A stretch of 8,529 nucleotides of DNA from Prevotellaceae bacterium (GCA_031257455.1 JAIROQ010000208.1:1-8529), one strand, 5' to 3'; positions 1 to 6,632 are shown, counted from the stretch's first letter. The notes: generated by a model from the sequence alone, not told the origin. A program made the numbers and translations.

Positions 1-35
1 GCATAAATTATATAAAATATTGAATTTACATTTTT

Positions 36-56
36 GAATGTGGAATGTGGAATTAA
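36..56. repeat. Short heptamer tandem repeat upstream of the first gene
   Basis: Three 7-bp units (GAATGTG, GAATGTG, GAATTAA) lie in an AT-rich leader. This is the shortest of the tandem arrays in the window and the only one upstream of the + strand genes. The rest of the 91-base leader holds no gene that I can see apart from a possible promoter box. Confidence 0.6.
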
Positions 57-63
57 AAATATG

Positions 64-71
64 TATCTTTG
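64..71 (+). promoter_or_regulatory. Candidate Bacteroidota -7 promoter box (TATCTTTG)
   Basis: TATCTTTG matches the Bacteroidota sigma-ABfr -7 consensus TAnnTTTG exactly and ends 20 bases before the ATG of the dehydratase-like gene. A TTTG lies at 33-36, but the spacing of 27 bases is longer than the usual 19-21, so the -33 element is poor. It would drive the dehydratase-like gene and proS together. The call is moderate because an 8-base match in AT-rich DNA can occur by chance. Confidence 0.45.
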
Positions 72-91
72 TATCCATTTTGAAAAAATAG

Positions 92-529
92 ATGAAAACA
101 CCTTTGCAGGCCATAGCAAGCGGCAGCCAAATCACGGAATATATCCCGCAACGCAGTCCCATAGTGATGGTCGATACATTATTCGGCGTGGAGGGCGAAT
201 ATTCTTATTCCGGCCTGACGGTCGCACCGGATAATATCTTTGTGGAAAACGGCCGGCTCAATGAGCCGGGCATCATCGAACATATTGCCCAGTCGTGCGC
301 ATTGCGCGTGGGCTATATCTGCAAACAGCAATGCCAGCCGATACCGGTGGGTTATATTGCGGCGGTGAAAAATATGGTCTTCACTTCCGCTCCTGCGGTG
401 GGCGATACGGTAGTTACTACCGTAAAAATCTTACAGGAAATATTGGATGTAACGCTGGTCGCCGCCGAAGTGCGCAACGGTGAAACGCCTGTCGCCACGT
501 GCGAAATGAAAATATTTTTGAATAAATAA
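92..529 (+). CDS. Hotdog-fold 3-hydroxyacyl-ACP dehydratase-like protein (FabZ/ApeP-like)
   Basis: A cytosolic protein of 145 residues resembling the FabZ/ApeP group of hotdog-fold proteins, which act on 3-hydroxyacyl-ACP in fatty-acid or aryl-polyene synthesis. Visible marks are the PQRSPIVMVD segment (19-28), matching the LPHRYPFLLVD region of FabZ, and EPGIIEHIAQS (58-68), matching the start of the central hotdog helix with its acidic residue (Glu63). The catalytic His of the FabZ GHFP motif is absent; the equivalent stretch reads FVENGRLNEPG. This fits the COG4706/ApeP-like branch better than true FabZ, or a protein without dehydratase activity. The ATG at 92 is preferred because the family motif begins near residue 19 and a -7 box lies just upstream. 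The gene ends 17 bases before proS, so the two are probably co-transcribed. Family call good, exact reaction unsure. Confidence 0.72.
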   Translation: MKTPLQAIASGSQITEYIPQRSPIVMVDTLFGVEGEYSYSGLTVAPDNIFVENGRLNEPGIIEHIAQSCALRVGYICKQQCQPIPVGYIAAVKNMVFTSAPAVGDTVVTTVKILQEILDVTLVAAEVRNGETPVATCEMKIFLNK

Positions 530-546
530 TATAACAAAAACAAACT

Positions 547-2019
547 ATGGCAAAAGAAGTAACCACCCTTGAAGAAAATTATTCCCAATGGTACAACGAC
601 CTCGTGCTTAAAGCCGGTCTGGCGGAAAACTCCGCTGTACGCGGTTGTATGGTCATCAAGCCGTATGGCTATGCCATCTGGGAAAAAATACAGGCGGCGC
701 TGGATAAAATGATTAAGGACACAGGCCATGTCAATGCCTATTTCCCGTTGTTTATCCCGAAATCATTTTTCAGCCGGGAAGCGCAGCATGTCGAAGGTTT
801 CGCAAAGGAGTGCGCAGTAGTTACGCACCACCGGTTGATGAACAGCCCGGACGGCAAAGGAGTGGTAGTAGACCCTTCGGCCAAACTGGAAGAAGAGCTG
901 ATTGTACGCCCTACGTCCGAAACAATTATCTGGAATACCTATAAAAACTGGATAAAGTCCTACCGCGACTTGCCGGTATTGTGCAACCAGTGGGCGAATG
1001 TGGTACGCTGGGAAATGCGCACGCGTTTATTCCTCCGCACGTCCGAGTTCCTGTGGCAGGAAGGGCATACCGCACATGCCACGCAAGTCGAGGCGATAGA
1101 GGAAACGAAACGCATGGTATATGTATATGAACGTTTCCTCCGCGAGTGGATGGGAATTCCGGTGATTGTCGGCTCGAAGACCCCAAGCGAACGTTTTGCC
1201 GGCGCGCTGGACACCTTGTGTATCGAGGCCATGATGAAAGACGGGAAAGCCCTGCAGGCCGGCACGTCCCACTTCCTCGGGCAGAATTTTGCCAAAGCCT
1301 TTGACGTGCAGTTCGCCACTAAAGACGGCGGGCTGGATTATGTGTGGGCAACCTCTTGGGGCGTTACCACGCGCCTGATGGGCGCACTCATTATGACGCA
1401 CAGCGACAACTACGGCCTGCTGCTTCCGCCGAAACTGGCGCCCATACAAACAGTACTTGTGCCTATATATAAAGGCGAGGAAGAACTTTCGCAAATGCTG
1501 GAACGCCTGCAAACCCTGAAAAAGGAACTGGAAGCAAAAGGTATTACCGTCAAAATAGACGACCGCGACAATGTACGTTCGGGCTTCAAATTTGCCGAAT
1601 GGGAACTCAAAGGCGTACCGGTACGCCTGGCGCTCGGCCCGCGCGACCTGCAAAACAATACCATTGAACTTGCCCGCCGCGATACGATGGTAAAACAAAT
1701 TGTTCCGCAAGCGGGCATAGCGGACTGTATCGAACAATTATTGCCGCAGATACAGCAAAATATTTACCAAAAAGCGCTCGACTTCCGGGAAAAGAATACG
1801 TTTGCGGTAGACAGCTACGATGAATTCAAGCAACGTATCGAAGACGGCGGCTTCTTCCTTTGCCACTGGGACGGCACGGCGGAAACCGAAGAAAAAATCA
1901 AGGAAGAGACCAAAGCGACCATTCGCTGCATTCCGTTGGACGCCCCGCAGGAAACCGGCAAATGTATGGTCACCGGCCGTCCTTCGGCACAACGGGTAGT
2001 GCTTGCCCGCGCATATTAA
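547..2019 (+). CDS. proS: Prolyl-tRNA synthetase, short class II (type 3) form
   Basis: Charges tRNA-Pro with proline in the cytosol. The protein has 490 residues, the length of the short archaeal/eukaryotic-type ProRS found in Bacteroidota, and lacks the editing insertion of the long bacterial type. The class II core includes the RPTSET proline-binding segment (121-126), motif 2 around [15 protein letters not shown] with [10 protein letters not shown] (154-179), [11 protein letters not shown] (242-252), and the motif 3 region [22 protein letters not shown] (274-295). The anticodon-binding domain follows from about 302 to 405. The C-terminal domain (about 406-490) ends in the typical aromatic Tyr (ARAY). 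In that domain the four-Cys zinc site of related enzymes is degenerate: Cys439, Cys461 and Cys473 remain but not as CxxC pairs. The start follows the upstream gene by 17 AT-rich bases with no Shine-Dalgarno sequence. Confidence 0.97.
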   Translation: MAKEVTTLEENYSQWYNDLVLKAGLAENSAVRGCMVIKPYGYAIWEKIQAALDKMIKDTGHVNAYFPLFIPKSFFSREAQHVEGFAKECAVVTHHRLMNSPDGKGVVVDPSAKLEEELIVRPTSETIIWNTYKNWIKSYRDLPVLCNQWANVVRWEMRTRLFLRTSEFLWQEGHTAHATQVEAIEETKRMVYVYERFLREWMGIPVIVGSKTPSERFAGALDTLCIEAMMKDGKALQAGTSHFLGQNFAKAFDVQFATKDGGLDYVWATSWGVTTRLMGALIMTHSDNYGLLLPPKLAPIQTVLVPIYKGEEELSQMLERLQTLKKELEAKGITVKIDDRDNVRSGFKFAEWELKGVPVRLALGPRDLQNNTIELARRDTMVKQIVPQAGIADCIEQLLPQIQQNIYQKALDFREKNTFAVDSYDEFKQRIEDGGFFLCHWDGTAETEEKIKEETKATIRCIPLDAPQETGKCMVTGRPSAQRVVLARAY

Positions 2020-2028
2020 TGCAAGTTA

Positions 2029-2086
2029 GTTATGAGTTATGGGTTGGCTGACGCCACTGCGCTTGCCGCAACTCATAATTCATACC
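2029..2086. repeat. Array-core-array element between convergent genes; possible bidirectional terminator
   Basis: Heptamers GTTATGA and GTTATGG (2029-2042) are followed by a GC-rich core (2043-2072) and then TCATAAT and TCATACC (2073-2086). TTATGAGTT (2030-2038) and AACTCATAA (2070-2078) are perfect inverted copies, so the element can fold into a 9-bp stem with a 31-base loop. The loop holds a small hairpin, TGGC-TGAC-GCCA. The element sits where proS and ubiD-ogt converge and carries the stop codon of ubiD-ogt. No T-tract follows on either strand, so a terminator role is only a guess from position. Confidence 0.7.
2057..2076 (+). repeat. 20-bp dispersed repeat, copy 1
   Basis: This segment is 19/20 identical to the reverse complement of 5346-5365. 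The only difference is C versus T at the tenth base. It forms the right half of the GC-rich core between proS and ubiD-ogt and runs into the TCAT heptamers. Confidence 0.85.
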
Positions 2087-4337
2087 TCTTAAAAAGCCCT
2101 TGCGAGGTGTGCTGCATTTCCAATCGGAGCAACCATTCTTTACGGTGCAGTCCGCCGGCATAGCCGACTAATTTACCGTCCGCACCGATCACGCGATGAC
2201 ATGGAATAATAATAGCTATGCGGTTTTTCGCGTTGGCTGTGCCTACGGCGCGTATGGCTTTTTCATCGCCAATCCGCTGCGATAATTCCGTATAGGAAAT
2301 CGTTTCGCCATAGGGTATTGTTTGCAATTCTTTCCAGACGCGTTGTTGGAAGTTCGAGCCGACAGGCTCTAACGGCAGCGCAAAGGCGGTGCGTGTGCCG
2401 GCAAAATATTCGTCTAATTGCCCGATACATTTTTTCAATACCGGGTTTGTTATTGCCGGCAGCGCTTCCGGCGCTGTTTCGCAAAATGCCACTGTACGGA
2501 TATGCGTGCCGGTGGCGGTTATGTGCAGCCATCCGGCAGGCGAGCGGTAATAGGCCGTGTCGCGGGGCATGCGCAGTAAATCCTCTTCGGGTAATGCCAC
2601 CGCTGCGCCGCCCTTTTGTAACAACGGTTTGTAGCGCAACGAGGGCGAGGGGATGAAGTCGCCCAGCCCTAAACGTTCCCAGCGTGCATCCACCGCTGCA
2701 ATGGTTTCGCCGGAGGCGCATATAATATTCGGCCAGCGGCGGGGAAATACCTGTTCGCTCTTGGTGGTCGCATCGATGAATAATTGCCCGTCTGTTATGC
2801 GGCAATCGCGCACAGCGTCTATGTTGTTTCCCAGCAGCCATACGCAGGTGGCGGTATCGTCCAGCGGAACTTGCTTGTCGAATTGCGCGACCACGCGCGC
2901 CGGAGGCCTTTTATCGCCCTTGTGAATAAAGGCGTAGAATGCTTCTTTTTCCGCTACCGTCCTGTCCTGTCCTTTGGCGGTGGCGTCCATGCAGATTTTC
3001 CCGCCGAAGGCCGGCGCGGTGGCGGCATGGTCTAAGACGTCCAGAGGGCCGCTGCTGAAATACGTGTCTGTGGCGGGGTGATAATGTTGCGCTACATACC
3101 GCGCCAATGCGGGATAATCGGTAATATCCACGTCCCCGTCCACGACAATCATTATTTTGTTAAACATCATTTGTCCCGCGCCCCACAAGGCATGCGCCGC
3201 TTTTATAGCCTGTCCCGGATAGTCGTTTTTTATTTTTATAATCGCCAGATTATGCGACACGCCTTCCACAGGCAGGTGCATATCCACTATTTCGGGCAGT
3301 AAGGCCAGGCGGATGGGTGCTAAAAAAATCCGCTCCGTAGCGCGGGAGAAGCAGGCGTCTTCCTGCGGCGGAATACCGACTACCGTAGCCGGATATATGG
3401 CGTCCCTGCGGTGCGTGATACAGGTTACCTGCATCACCGGATACAAATCTTCCAACGAATAAAATCCGGTATGGTCGCCGAAAGGGCCTTCTACTTCGGG
3501 CAGCGCATTTGCATCGACATAGCCCTCGATGACAAAGTCGGCATCGGCCGGTACTTCCAGCGGCTGGGTCAGGCAACGCACCAGTGATACCGGCTTATTC
3601 CGCAAAAAACCCGCCAGCAGGTATTCATCTACATTTTCGGGCATGGGGGCTACCGCGCAATAGGCATACGCCGGGTCGCCGCCCAGCGCTACGGCTACCG
3701 GGAAATGCCCGTCCCCGTGCTGCGCCGCAAAAGCGGCAAAGTGCCTGGCGCCGGTCTTGTGGCGATGCCAGTGCATACCGGCAGCGGTAGGGGAAAAAAC
3801 CTGCATCCGGTACATTCCCACATTGCGCGCGCCGGTCAGGGGGTCTTTCGTATGCACCATCGGCAGGGTGATGAAGCGTCCGCCGTCATGCGGCCAGCAC
3901 TGCAATACCGGTAACTTCGAGAGGTCGGGCTGTGGCATGACTACTTCCTGACAGCGGCCGCGCCCCCTGCTTATTTCTGGCAGCCATTGCGCCGCCTGCT
4001 GCAGCGCCGGCAGCAGTTTCAGCTTATCCCATAACGTTTGTTTGGGGGAGAGGACGTCTGCAAACAGCCGGTTGAATTTCTGCGTTACCTCGTCATAGGC
4101 GTTTAGTCCCAGCGCCTGCAACAGGCGCGAATCCGACCCGTATAAATTCATCAACACCGGAAATGCCGTGCCGGTATTCTCGAACAGCAGGGCTTTCCCG
4201 CCGCCTTCGCTTTTAGCCATGCGGTCGGCTATCTCCGCCATCTCCAACACGGGATTAACAAATTCCCGGATGCGGACGAGGCCGGGATAAGTCGTAAGCC
4301 ATGAGTTGTTGATTTGTTTATTTGTTGATTTGTTCAT
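2073..4337 (-). CDS. UbiD-family decarboxylase fused to O6-alkylguanine-DNA alkyltransferase
   Basis: One uninterrupted reading frame holds two complete enzymes. Residues about 15-582 (numbered from the ATG at 4337; 754 in all) are a UbiD-type prenylated-FMN decarboxylase, close to Bacteroidota proteins annotated as menaquinone-biosynthesis decarboxylases. By analogy with fungal Fdc1, Asn172, His189 and Glu271 would bind metal/prFMN and Arg177, Glu283 and Asp288 would be the catalytic triad (NVGMYRMQVF, GMHWHRHKTG, EGPFGDHTG). A short linker (LPEEDLLRMPRD) leads to an Ogt/MGMT domain (about 595-746) with active-site Cys713 in PCHRV. The usual UbiD N-terminus before the IREFVNP segment is missing; an octamer array runs in its place. 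The frame stays open to a TTG at 4454, giving 793 residues, but 4337 is the only in-frame ATG before residue 34. The C-terminal RYEL and stop are repeat-encoded. The true start and the natural substrate are uncertain. Confidence 0.88.
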   Translation of the reverse strand: MNKSTNKQINNSWLTTYPGLVRIREFVNPVLEMAEIADRMAKSEGGGKALLFENTGTAFPVLMNLYGSDSRLLQALGLNAYDEVTQKFNRLFADVLSPKQTLWDKLKLLPALQQAAQWLPEISRGRGRCQEVVMPQPDLSKLPVLQCWPHDGGRFITLPMVHTKDPLTGARNVGMYRMQVFSPTAAGMHWHRHKTGARHFAAFAAQHGDGHFPVAVALGGDPAYAYCAVAPMPENVDEYLLAGFLRNKPVSLVRCLTQPLEVPADADFVIEGYVDANALPEVEGPFGDHTGFYSLEDLYPVMQVTCITHRRDAIYPATVVGIPPQEDACFSRATERIFLAPIRLALLPEIVDMHLPVEGVSHNLAIIKIKNDYPGQAIKAAHALWGAGQMMFNKIMIVVDGDVDITDYPALARYVAQHYHPATDTYFSSGPLDVLDHAATAPAFGGKICMDATAKGQDRTVAEKEAFYAFIHKGDKRPPARVVAQFDKQVPLDDTATCVWLLGNNIDAVRDCRITDGQLFIDATTKSEQVFPRRWPNIICASGETIAAVDARWERLGLGDFIPSPSLRYKPLLQKGGAAVALPEEDLLRMPRDTAYYRSPAGWLHITATGTHIRTVAFCETAPEALPAITNPVLKKCIGQLDEYFAGTRTAFALPLEPVGSNFQQRVWKELQTIPYGETISYTELSQRIGDEKAIRAVGTANAKNRIAIIIPCHRVIGADGKLVGYAGGLHRKEWLLRLEMQHTSQGLFKRYEL
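2100..2555 (-). other. Ogt/MGMT domain of the fusion protein
   Basis: This is the part of the fused gene that encodes the suicide alkyltransferase, which moves the alkyl group from O6-alkylguanine to its own cysteine. The domain looks whole: a leading YYRSPAGWLHI beta segment, the helix-turn-helix stretch with IPYGETISYTEL and RAVGTANAKNR (arginine finger at RAVG), the PCHRVIG active site, and the GYAGGLHRKEWLL tail. An ATG at 2568-2570, 15 bases before the domain, has GAGG 11 bases ahead of it, so a free Ogt from internal initiation is conceivable. No Ada-type N-terminal zinc domain is present. Confidence 0.9.
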
Positions 4338-4529
4338 TTGTTGAGTTGTTGAGTTGTTTATTTGTTTATTTGTTGAGTTGTTTAACTGTTGAGTTGTTGA
4401 TTTGTTTATTTGTTTATTTGTTGATTTGTTTAGGTGTTTAATTGTTGAGTTCAACAGTTCAACAACTCAACAAATCAACAGTTCAACAGTTCAACAACTC
4501 AACAGAGAGATTTAAACAAATCAACAAAT
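4300..4529. repeat. Large inverted octamer array between pyrF and ubiD-ogt
   Basis: Eighteen consecutive 8-bp units of the form GTTKANNT (GTTGATTT, GTTTATTT, GTTGAGTT and one GTTCATTT) fill 4308-4451, with a degenerate unit before them at 4300. The array then reverses: seven units starting with CAACA (CAACAGTT, CAACAACT, CAACAAAT) fill 4452-4507, and two more (AAACAAAT, CAACAAAT) lie at 4514-4529. The turn at 4444-4455 is GTTGA-GT-TCAAC, so the two arms can fold on each other imperfectly. The right arm covers the last ten codons of pyrF. The left arm is open in the ubiD frame, where it encodes an 8-residue Asn/Lys/Gln/Ser/Thr-rich repeat. Apart from the coding ends it contains no gene. Confidence 0.95.
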
Positions 4530-5311
4530 AAACGTGCTTTTGCGGCGGCGGTTTGGGCAAAATGAGGGCTGCGGTCGGCAAAGATGATTTCCCGGGATGA
4601 ATTTACCAGCAGGCCGACCTGTTCGTTAAGACCATATTTGACGACTTCCTGCAAGTCCCCGCCCTGCGCGCCGATACCGGGTACTAACAGGAAATGGCGG
4701 GGGATAATTTTCCGTATCTCCGCCAGCATTTCCGCCCGGGTCGCGCCTACTACATACATTATATTATCCTCCGTGCCCCATGCGGACGAGGTTTCCAGTA
4801 CCGTTTCATACAGTTTCCGGCCGCCGGCGAGGGGCAGCGTTTCAAAATCCGCAGACGAGGCATTCGAAGTCAATGCCAGTAACACCGCCCATTTACCGCC
4901 ATATTCCAAAAATGGCTGCACGGAGTCGCGCCCCATGTAAGGCGAGAGCGTTACCGCATCCACGTCCATAGTCTTAAAAAACGCTTCGGCGTAGAGGCGG
5001 GACGTATGGCCGACATCACCGCGCTTGGCGTCTGCAATGATGAACATTTCGGGATAGCTTTGCCGGATATACTGCACGGTCTTTTCCAGCTGCGCCCAGC
5101 CGCTTGCGCCGTGCGCCTCATAGAAGGCCACATTCGGTTTGAACGCCACCGCATACGCCGCCGTAGCGTCAATAATCGCACGGTTGAAGGAATACAGGGG
5201 CTCGGGCAGGGATAATAAGTGTGCCGGCAGTTTCGTTATATCGCTGTCCAGCCCCACGCAAAGGAATGATTGCTTGCGCAGGATTTGTTCGTATAATGCT
5301 TGTGAGGTCAT
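4499..5311 (-). CDS. pyrF: Orotidine 5'-phosphate decarboxylase, type 2
   Basis: Makes UMP from OMP, the last step of de novo pyrimidine synthesis, in the cytosol. The protein has 270 residues, normal for the long type-2 (mycobacterial-like) PyrF group common in Bacteroidota. Visible marks are FLCVGLDSD near the N-terminus (16-24), the substrate-binding FKPNVAFYE (57-65), the catalytic DAKRGD signature (94-99, Lys96 central), and the phosphate-binding PGIGAQGG (211-218) and NSSR (237-240). The ATG at 5311 is chosen over one at 5359 because the extra 16 codons translate heptamer repeats. The last residues (about LFVDLFKSLC) and the stop lie in the octamer array, so the native C-terminal helix may have been overwritten or extended. 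The next gene in the same direction is ubiD-ogt, about 160 bases on. Confidence 0.96.
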   Translation of the reverse strand: MTSQALYEQILRKQSFLCVGLDSDITKLPAHLLSLPEPLYSFNRAIIDATAAYAVAFKPNVAFYEAHGASGWAQLEKTVQYIRQSYPEMFIIADAKRGDVGHTSRLYAEAFFKTMDVDAVTLSPYMGRDSVQPFLEYGGKWAVLLALTSNASSADFETLPLAGGRKLYETVLETSSAWGTEDNIMYVVGATRAEMLAEIRKIIPRHFLLVPGIGAQGGDLQEVVKYGLNEQVGLLVNSSREIIFADRSPHFAQTAAAKARLFVDLFKSLC

Positions 5312-5319
5312 GTTTTTTT

Positions 5320-5466
5320 GAAGTATGAGGTATGAAGTATGAGGTATGAGTTGCGACAAGCGCAGTTTAAAGTTTAAGGTTTAAAGTTTAAGGTTTAAGG
5401 TTAGTTGGCGCGTCAGCCCAATCAGTCACATCATTACATTAGCACATCATCACATCATCACATCAT
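5320..5466. repeat. Composite repeat region between recR and pyrF
   Basis: Three different arrays and two GC-rich cores make up the whole gap. Four heptamers alternate GAAGTAT and GAGGTAT (5320-5347). The 20-bp dispersed repeat follows (5346-5365, inverted). Five GTTTAAA/GTTTAAG heptamers come next (5365-5399), then a core GTTGGCGCGTCAGCCCAATC (5404-5423), then five octamers (CACATCAT four times, TACATTAG once; 5427-5466). The core can form a stem with a TGAC loop. No ORF, RNA gene or TAnnTTTG promoter for pyrF is visible here. Confidence 0.93.
5346..5365 (-). repeat. 20-bp dispersed repeat, copy 2 (inverted)
   Basis: On the minus strand this matches 2057-2076 at 19 of 20 bases. Here a GTTTAAG-type heptamer array separates it from the second core at 5404-5423, whereas in the copy near 2057 the two halves are joined directly. 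Confidence 0.85.
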
Positions 5467-5468
5467 TT

Positions 5469-6083
5469 TTATTCGCTGACGAAGGGCTGGCGGTTTTTGA
5501 TGGAACGACCGAGTGTGAGTTCGTCAGTATATTCCAGTTCGTCTCCGAAGCCCACGCCACGCGCAATGGTCGTGATGGCGACAGGAAAATCGCGCAGTTT
5601 TTTGTAGAGATAGAAACAGGTTGTTTCGCCTTCCATAGTCGTACTTAAAGCAAGGATAATTTCCTTTATATCGCCGGCAGCCACCCGTTGCAGGAGGGGT
5701 TCAACCGTTAAATCATCCGGGCCTATGCCGTCCATCGGCGAGATGATGCCGCCCAAGACGTGATACACGCCATTATATTGCTGCGTATTTTCAATGCTCA
5801 ACACCTCGCGCACCGTTTCCACGATGCACACAATGCTGTGGTCGCGGCGCGGATTGCTGCAAATAGCGCACCGGCCGGAGTCGGAAAGCGTATGGCAGAC
5901 GGTACAGTATTTTATTTCGTTGCGCAACGTGATAAAGGTATTGCCGAATTGCTCCACGTCTTCACGCGGTTGTTTCAACAGGTGCAACACCAGCCGCAGC
6001 GCTGTCTTCCTGCCTATGCCCGGCAATTTTGCCAATTCTTCTACAGCGGCTGTTAATAATCTGGATGGATATTCGGAAAACAC
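5469..6083 (-). CDS. recR: Recombination mediator protein RecR
   Basis: RecR works with RecF and RecO to load RecA onto SSB-coated gapped DNA. The protein has 204 residues, standard for the family. In order it shows the N-terminal helix-hairpin-helix ([20 protein letters not shown], 18-37), a four-Cys zinc finger (Cys60, Cys63, Cys72, Cys75), and a Toprim domain (about 83-180) opening with IVCIVET (Glu89) and containing the [10 protein letters not shown] loop (116-125). The start is a GTG at 6083: no ATG is available, and the EYPSRLL segment aligns with the N-terminus usual for RecR. An array of GTTAARA heptamers begins about 10 bases upstream. The TAA stop abuts the CACATCAT octamers, separated by two bases. 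The gene is probably part of a minus-strand operon with ybgC and pyrF. Confidence 0.97.
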   Translation of the reverse strand: MFSEYPSRLLTAAVEELAKLPGIGRKTALRLVLHLLKQPREDVEQFGNTFITLRNEIKYCTVCHTLSDSGRCAICSNPRRDHSIVCIVETVREVLSIENTQQYNGVYHVLGGIISPMDGIGPDDLTVEPLLQRVAAGDIKEIILALSTTMEGETTCFYLYKKLRDFPVAITTIARGVGFGDELEYTDELTLGRSIKNRQPFVSE

Positions 6084-6093
6084 GGGAGAGAGA

Positions 6094-6183
6094 GTTAAAA
6101 GTTAAGAGTTAAGAGTTAAAAGTTAAAAGTTAAAAGTTAAGAGTTGTCCGGCGCCAGCCAACTCATACCTCATACTTCATACC
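6094..6183. repeat. Heptamer arrays flanking a GC-rich core, between ybgC and recR
   Basis: Seven heptamers GTTAAAA/GTTAAGA (6094-6142) lead into the core GTTGTCCGGCGCCAGCCAAC (6143-6162), followed by TCATACC, TCATACT and TCATACC (6163-6183). On the minus strand the core reads GTTGGCTGGCGCC followed by GGACAAC, closely matching the core near 2043. It can form GGC-TGGC-GCC, and its ends GTTG and CAAC are also complementary. The right array carries the last four codons and stop of ybgC. Confidence 0.93.
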
Positions 6184-6565
6184 TCAATTTGGTTATTGCT
6201 TCCGGTGGGCGGACAGGGCGGCGGGTGGCGGCGTCCATAAAAGCCAGTACCGTGCTGCCGGTGCAGACAAGTTGTGCGGTTTCATTGTATATTTCGTATG
6301 TGAAACAAATACGTGCCGTGATTTTCCCGCTGATACCGGTACGTATGGTCAATATTTCATCGTAGCGGGCAGGAAGGAAATAGCGGCATTCTGCCGAAAT
6401 AATCGGCATCAATACCCCATCCGCTTCTATACTTGCATAAGAAATACCGCATGACCGGATAAACTCCGTGCGCCCTGTTTCAAAATAACGAATATAGTTG
6501 GAATGATGTACTACGCCCATACGGTCGGTTTCATAGTACTGTACGCGAATTTTTGTTTCATGCAT
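6170..6565 (-). CDS. YbgC/FadM-like acyl-CoA thioesterase (4HBT hotdog family)
   Basis: A small cytosolic hotdog-fold protein, 131 residues from the ATG at 6565, of the 4-hydroxybenzoyl-CoA thioesterase superfamily. These hydrolyse acyl-CoA or acyl-ACP thioesters. The family signature is clear near the N-terminus: VQYYETDRMGVVHHSNY (8-24), with Asp14 at the position of the catalytic Asp and the paired histidines following. The hotdog sheet continues through YRYF-type and RICFTYEIYNE segments. A longer frame starting at 6601 is rejected because its extra 12 residues (SSHHHIIT type) come from the GTGATGAT octamers. The C-terminal RYEV and its TGA are encoded by TCATACC-type heptamers (read on the minus strand), so the native tail is uncertain. 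The true substrate cannot be told from sequence. Confidence 0.92.
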   Translation of the reverse strand: MHETKIRVQYYETDRMGVVHHSNYIRYFETGRTEFIRSCGISYASIEADGVLMPIISAECRYFLPARYDEILTIRTGISGKITARICFTYEIYNETAQLVCTGSTVLAFMDAATRRPVRPPEAITKLRYEV

Positions 6566-6566
6566 G

Positions 6567-6632
6567 GTGATGATGTGATGATGTGATGATGCGCCGCCCA
6601 ATTCTTAATTCCTAATTCTTAATTCCTAATTC
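6567..6632. repeat. Octamer and heptamer arrays between pgm and ybgC
   Basis: Three GTGATGAT octamers (6567-6590) begin one base after the ybgC start codon. They are the reverse complement (rotated) of the CACATCAT octamers at 5427-5466. A short GC-rich stretch GCGCCGCCCAATTC follows (6591-6604), resembling the other cores, and then alternating ATTCTTA and ATTCCTA heptamers (6601-6628, plus a partial unit). The heptamers carry the last codons and the stop of pgm. Nothing else fits in this 46-base gap. Confidence 0.93.

Noticed and set aside
1027..1737. 236-codon minus-strand ORF inside proS
   Set aside because: It is antisense to a certain ProRS gene, shows no recognisable family, and reflects the codon bias of proS.
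4300..4302. ATG on the minus strand at 4302 as the ubiD start
   Set aside because: It is out of frame with the UbiD coding sequence.
4302..4529. The octamer array as a CRISPR array
   Set aside because: Units are 8 bp, directly adjacent, with no spacers of 25-40 bases between them, and no cas gene is present.
5312..5359. Upstream ATG at 5359 as the pyrF start
   Set aside because: The extra 16 codons translate GARGTAT heptamers and are not part of the PyrF family; the ATG at 5311 starts right before the family N-terminus.
6566..6601. Start at 6601 for the thioesterase
   Set aside because: The added residues come from GTGATGAT octamers and a GC-rich core; the family motif begins just after the ATG at 6565.
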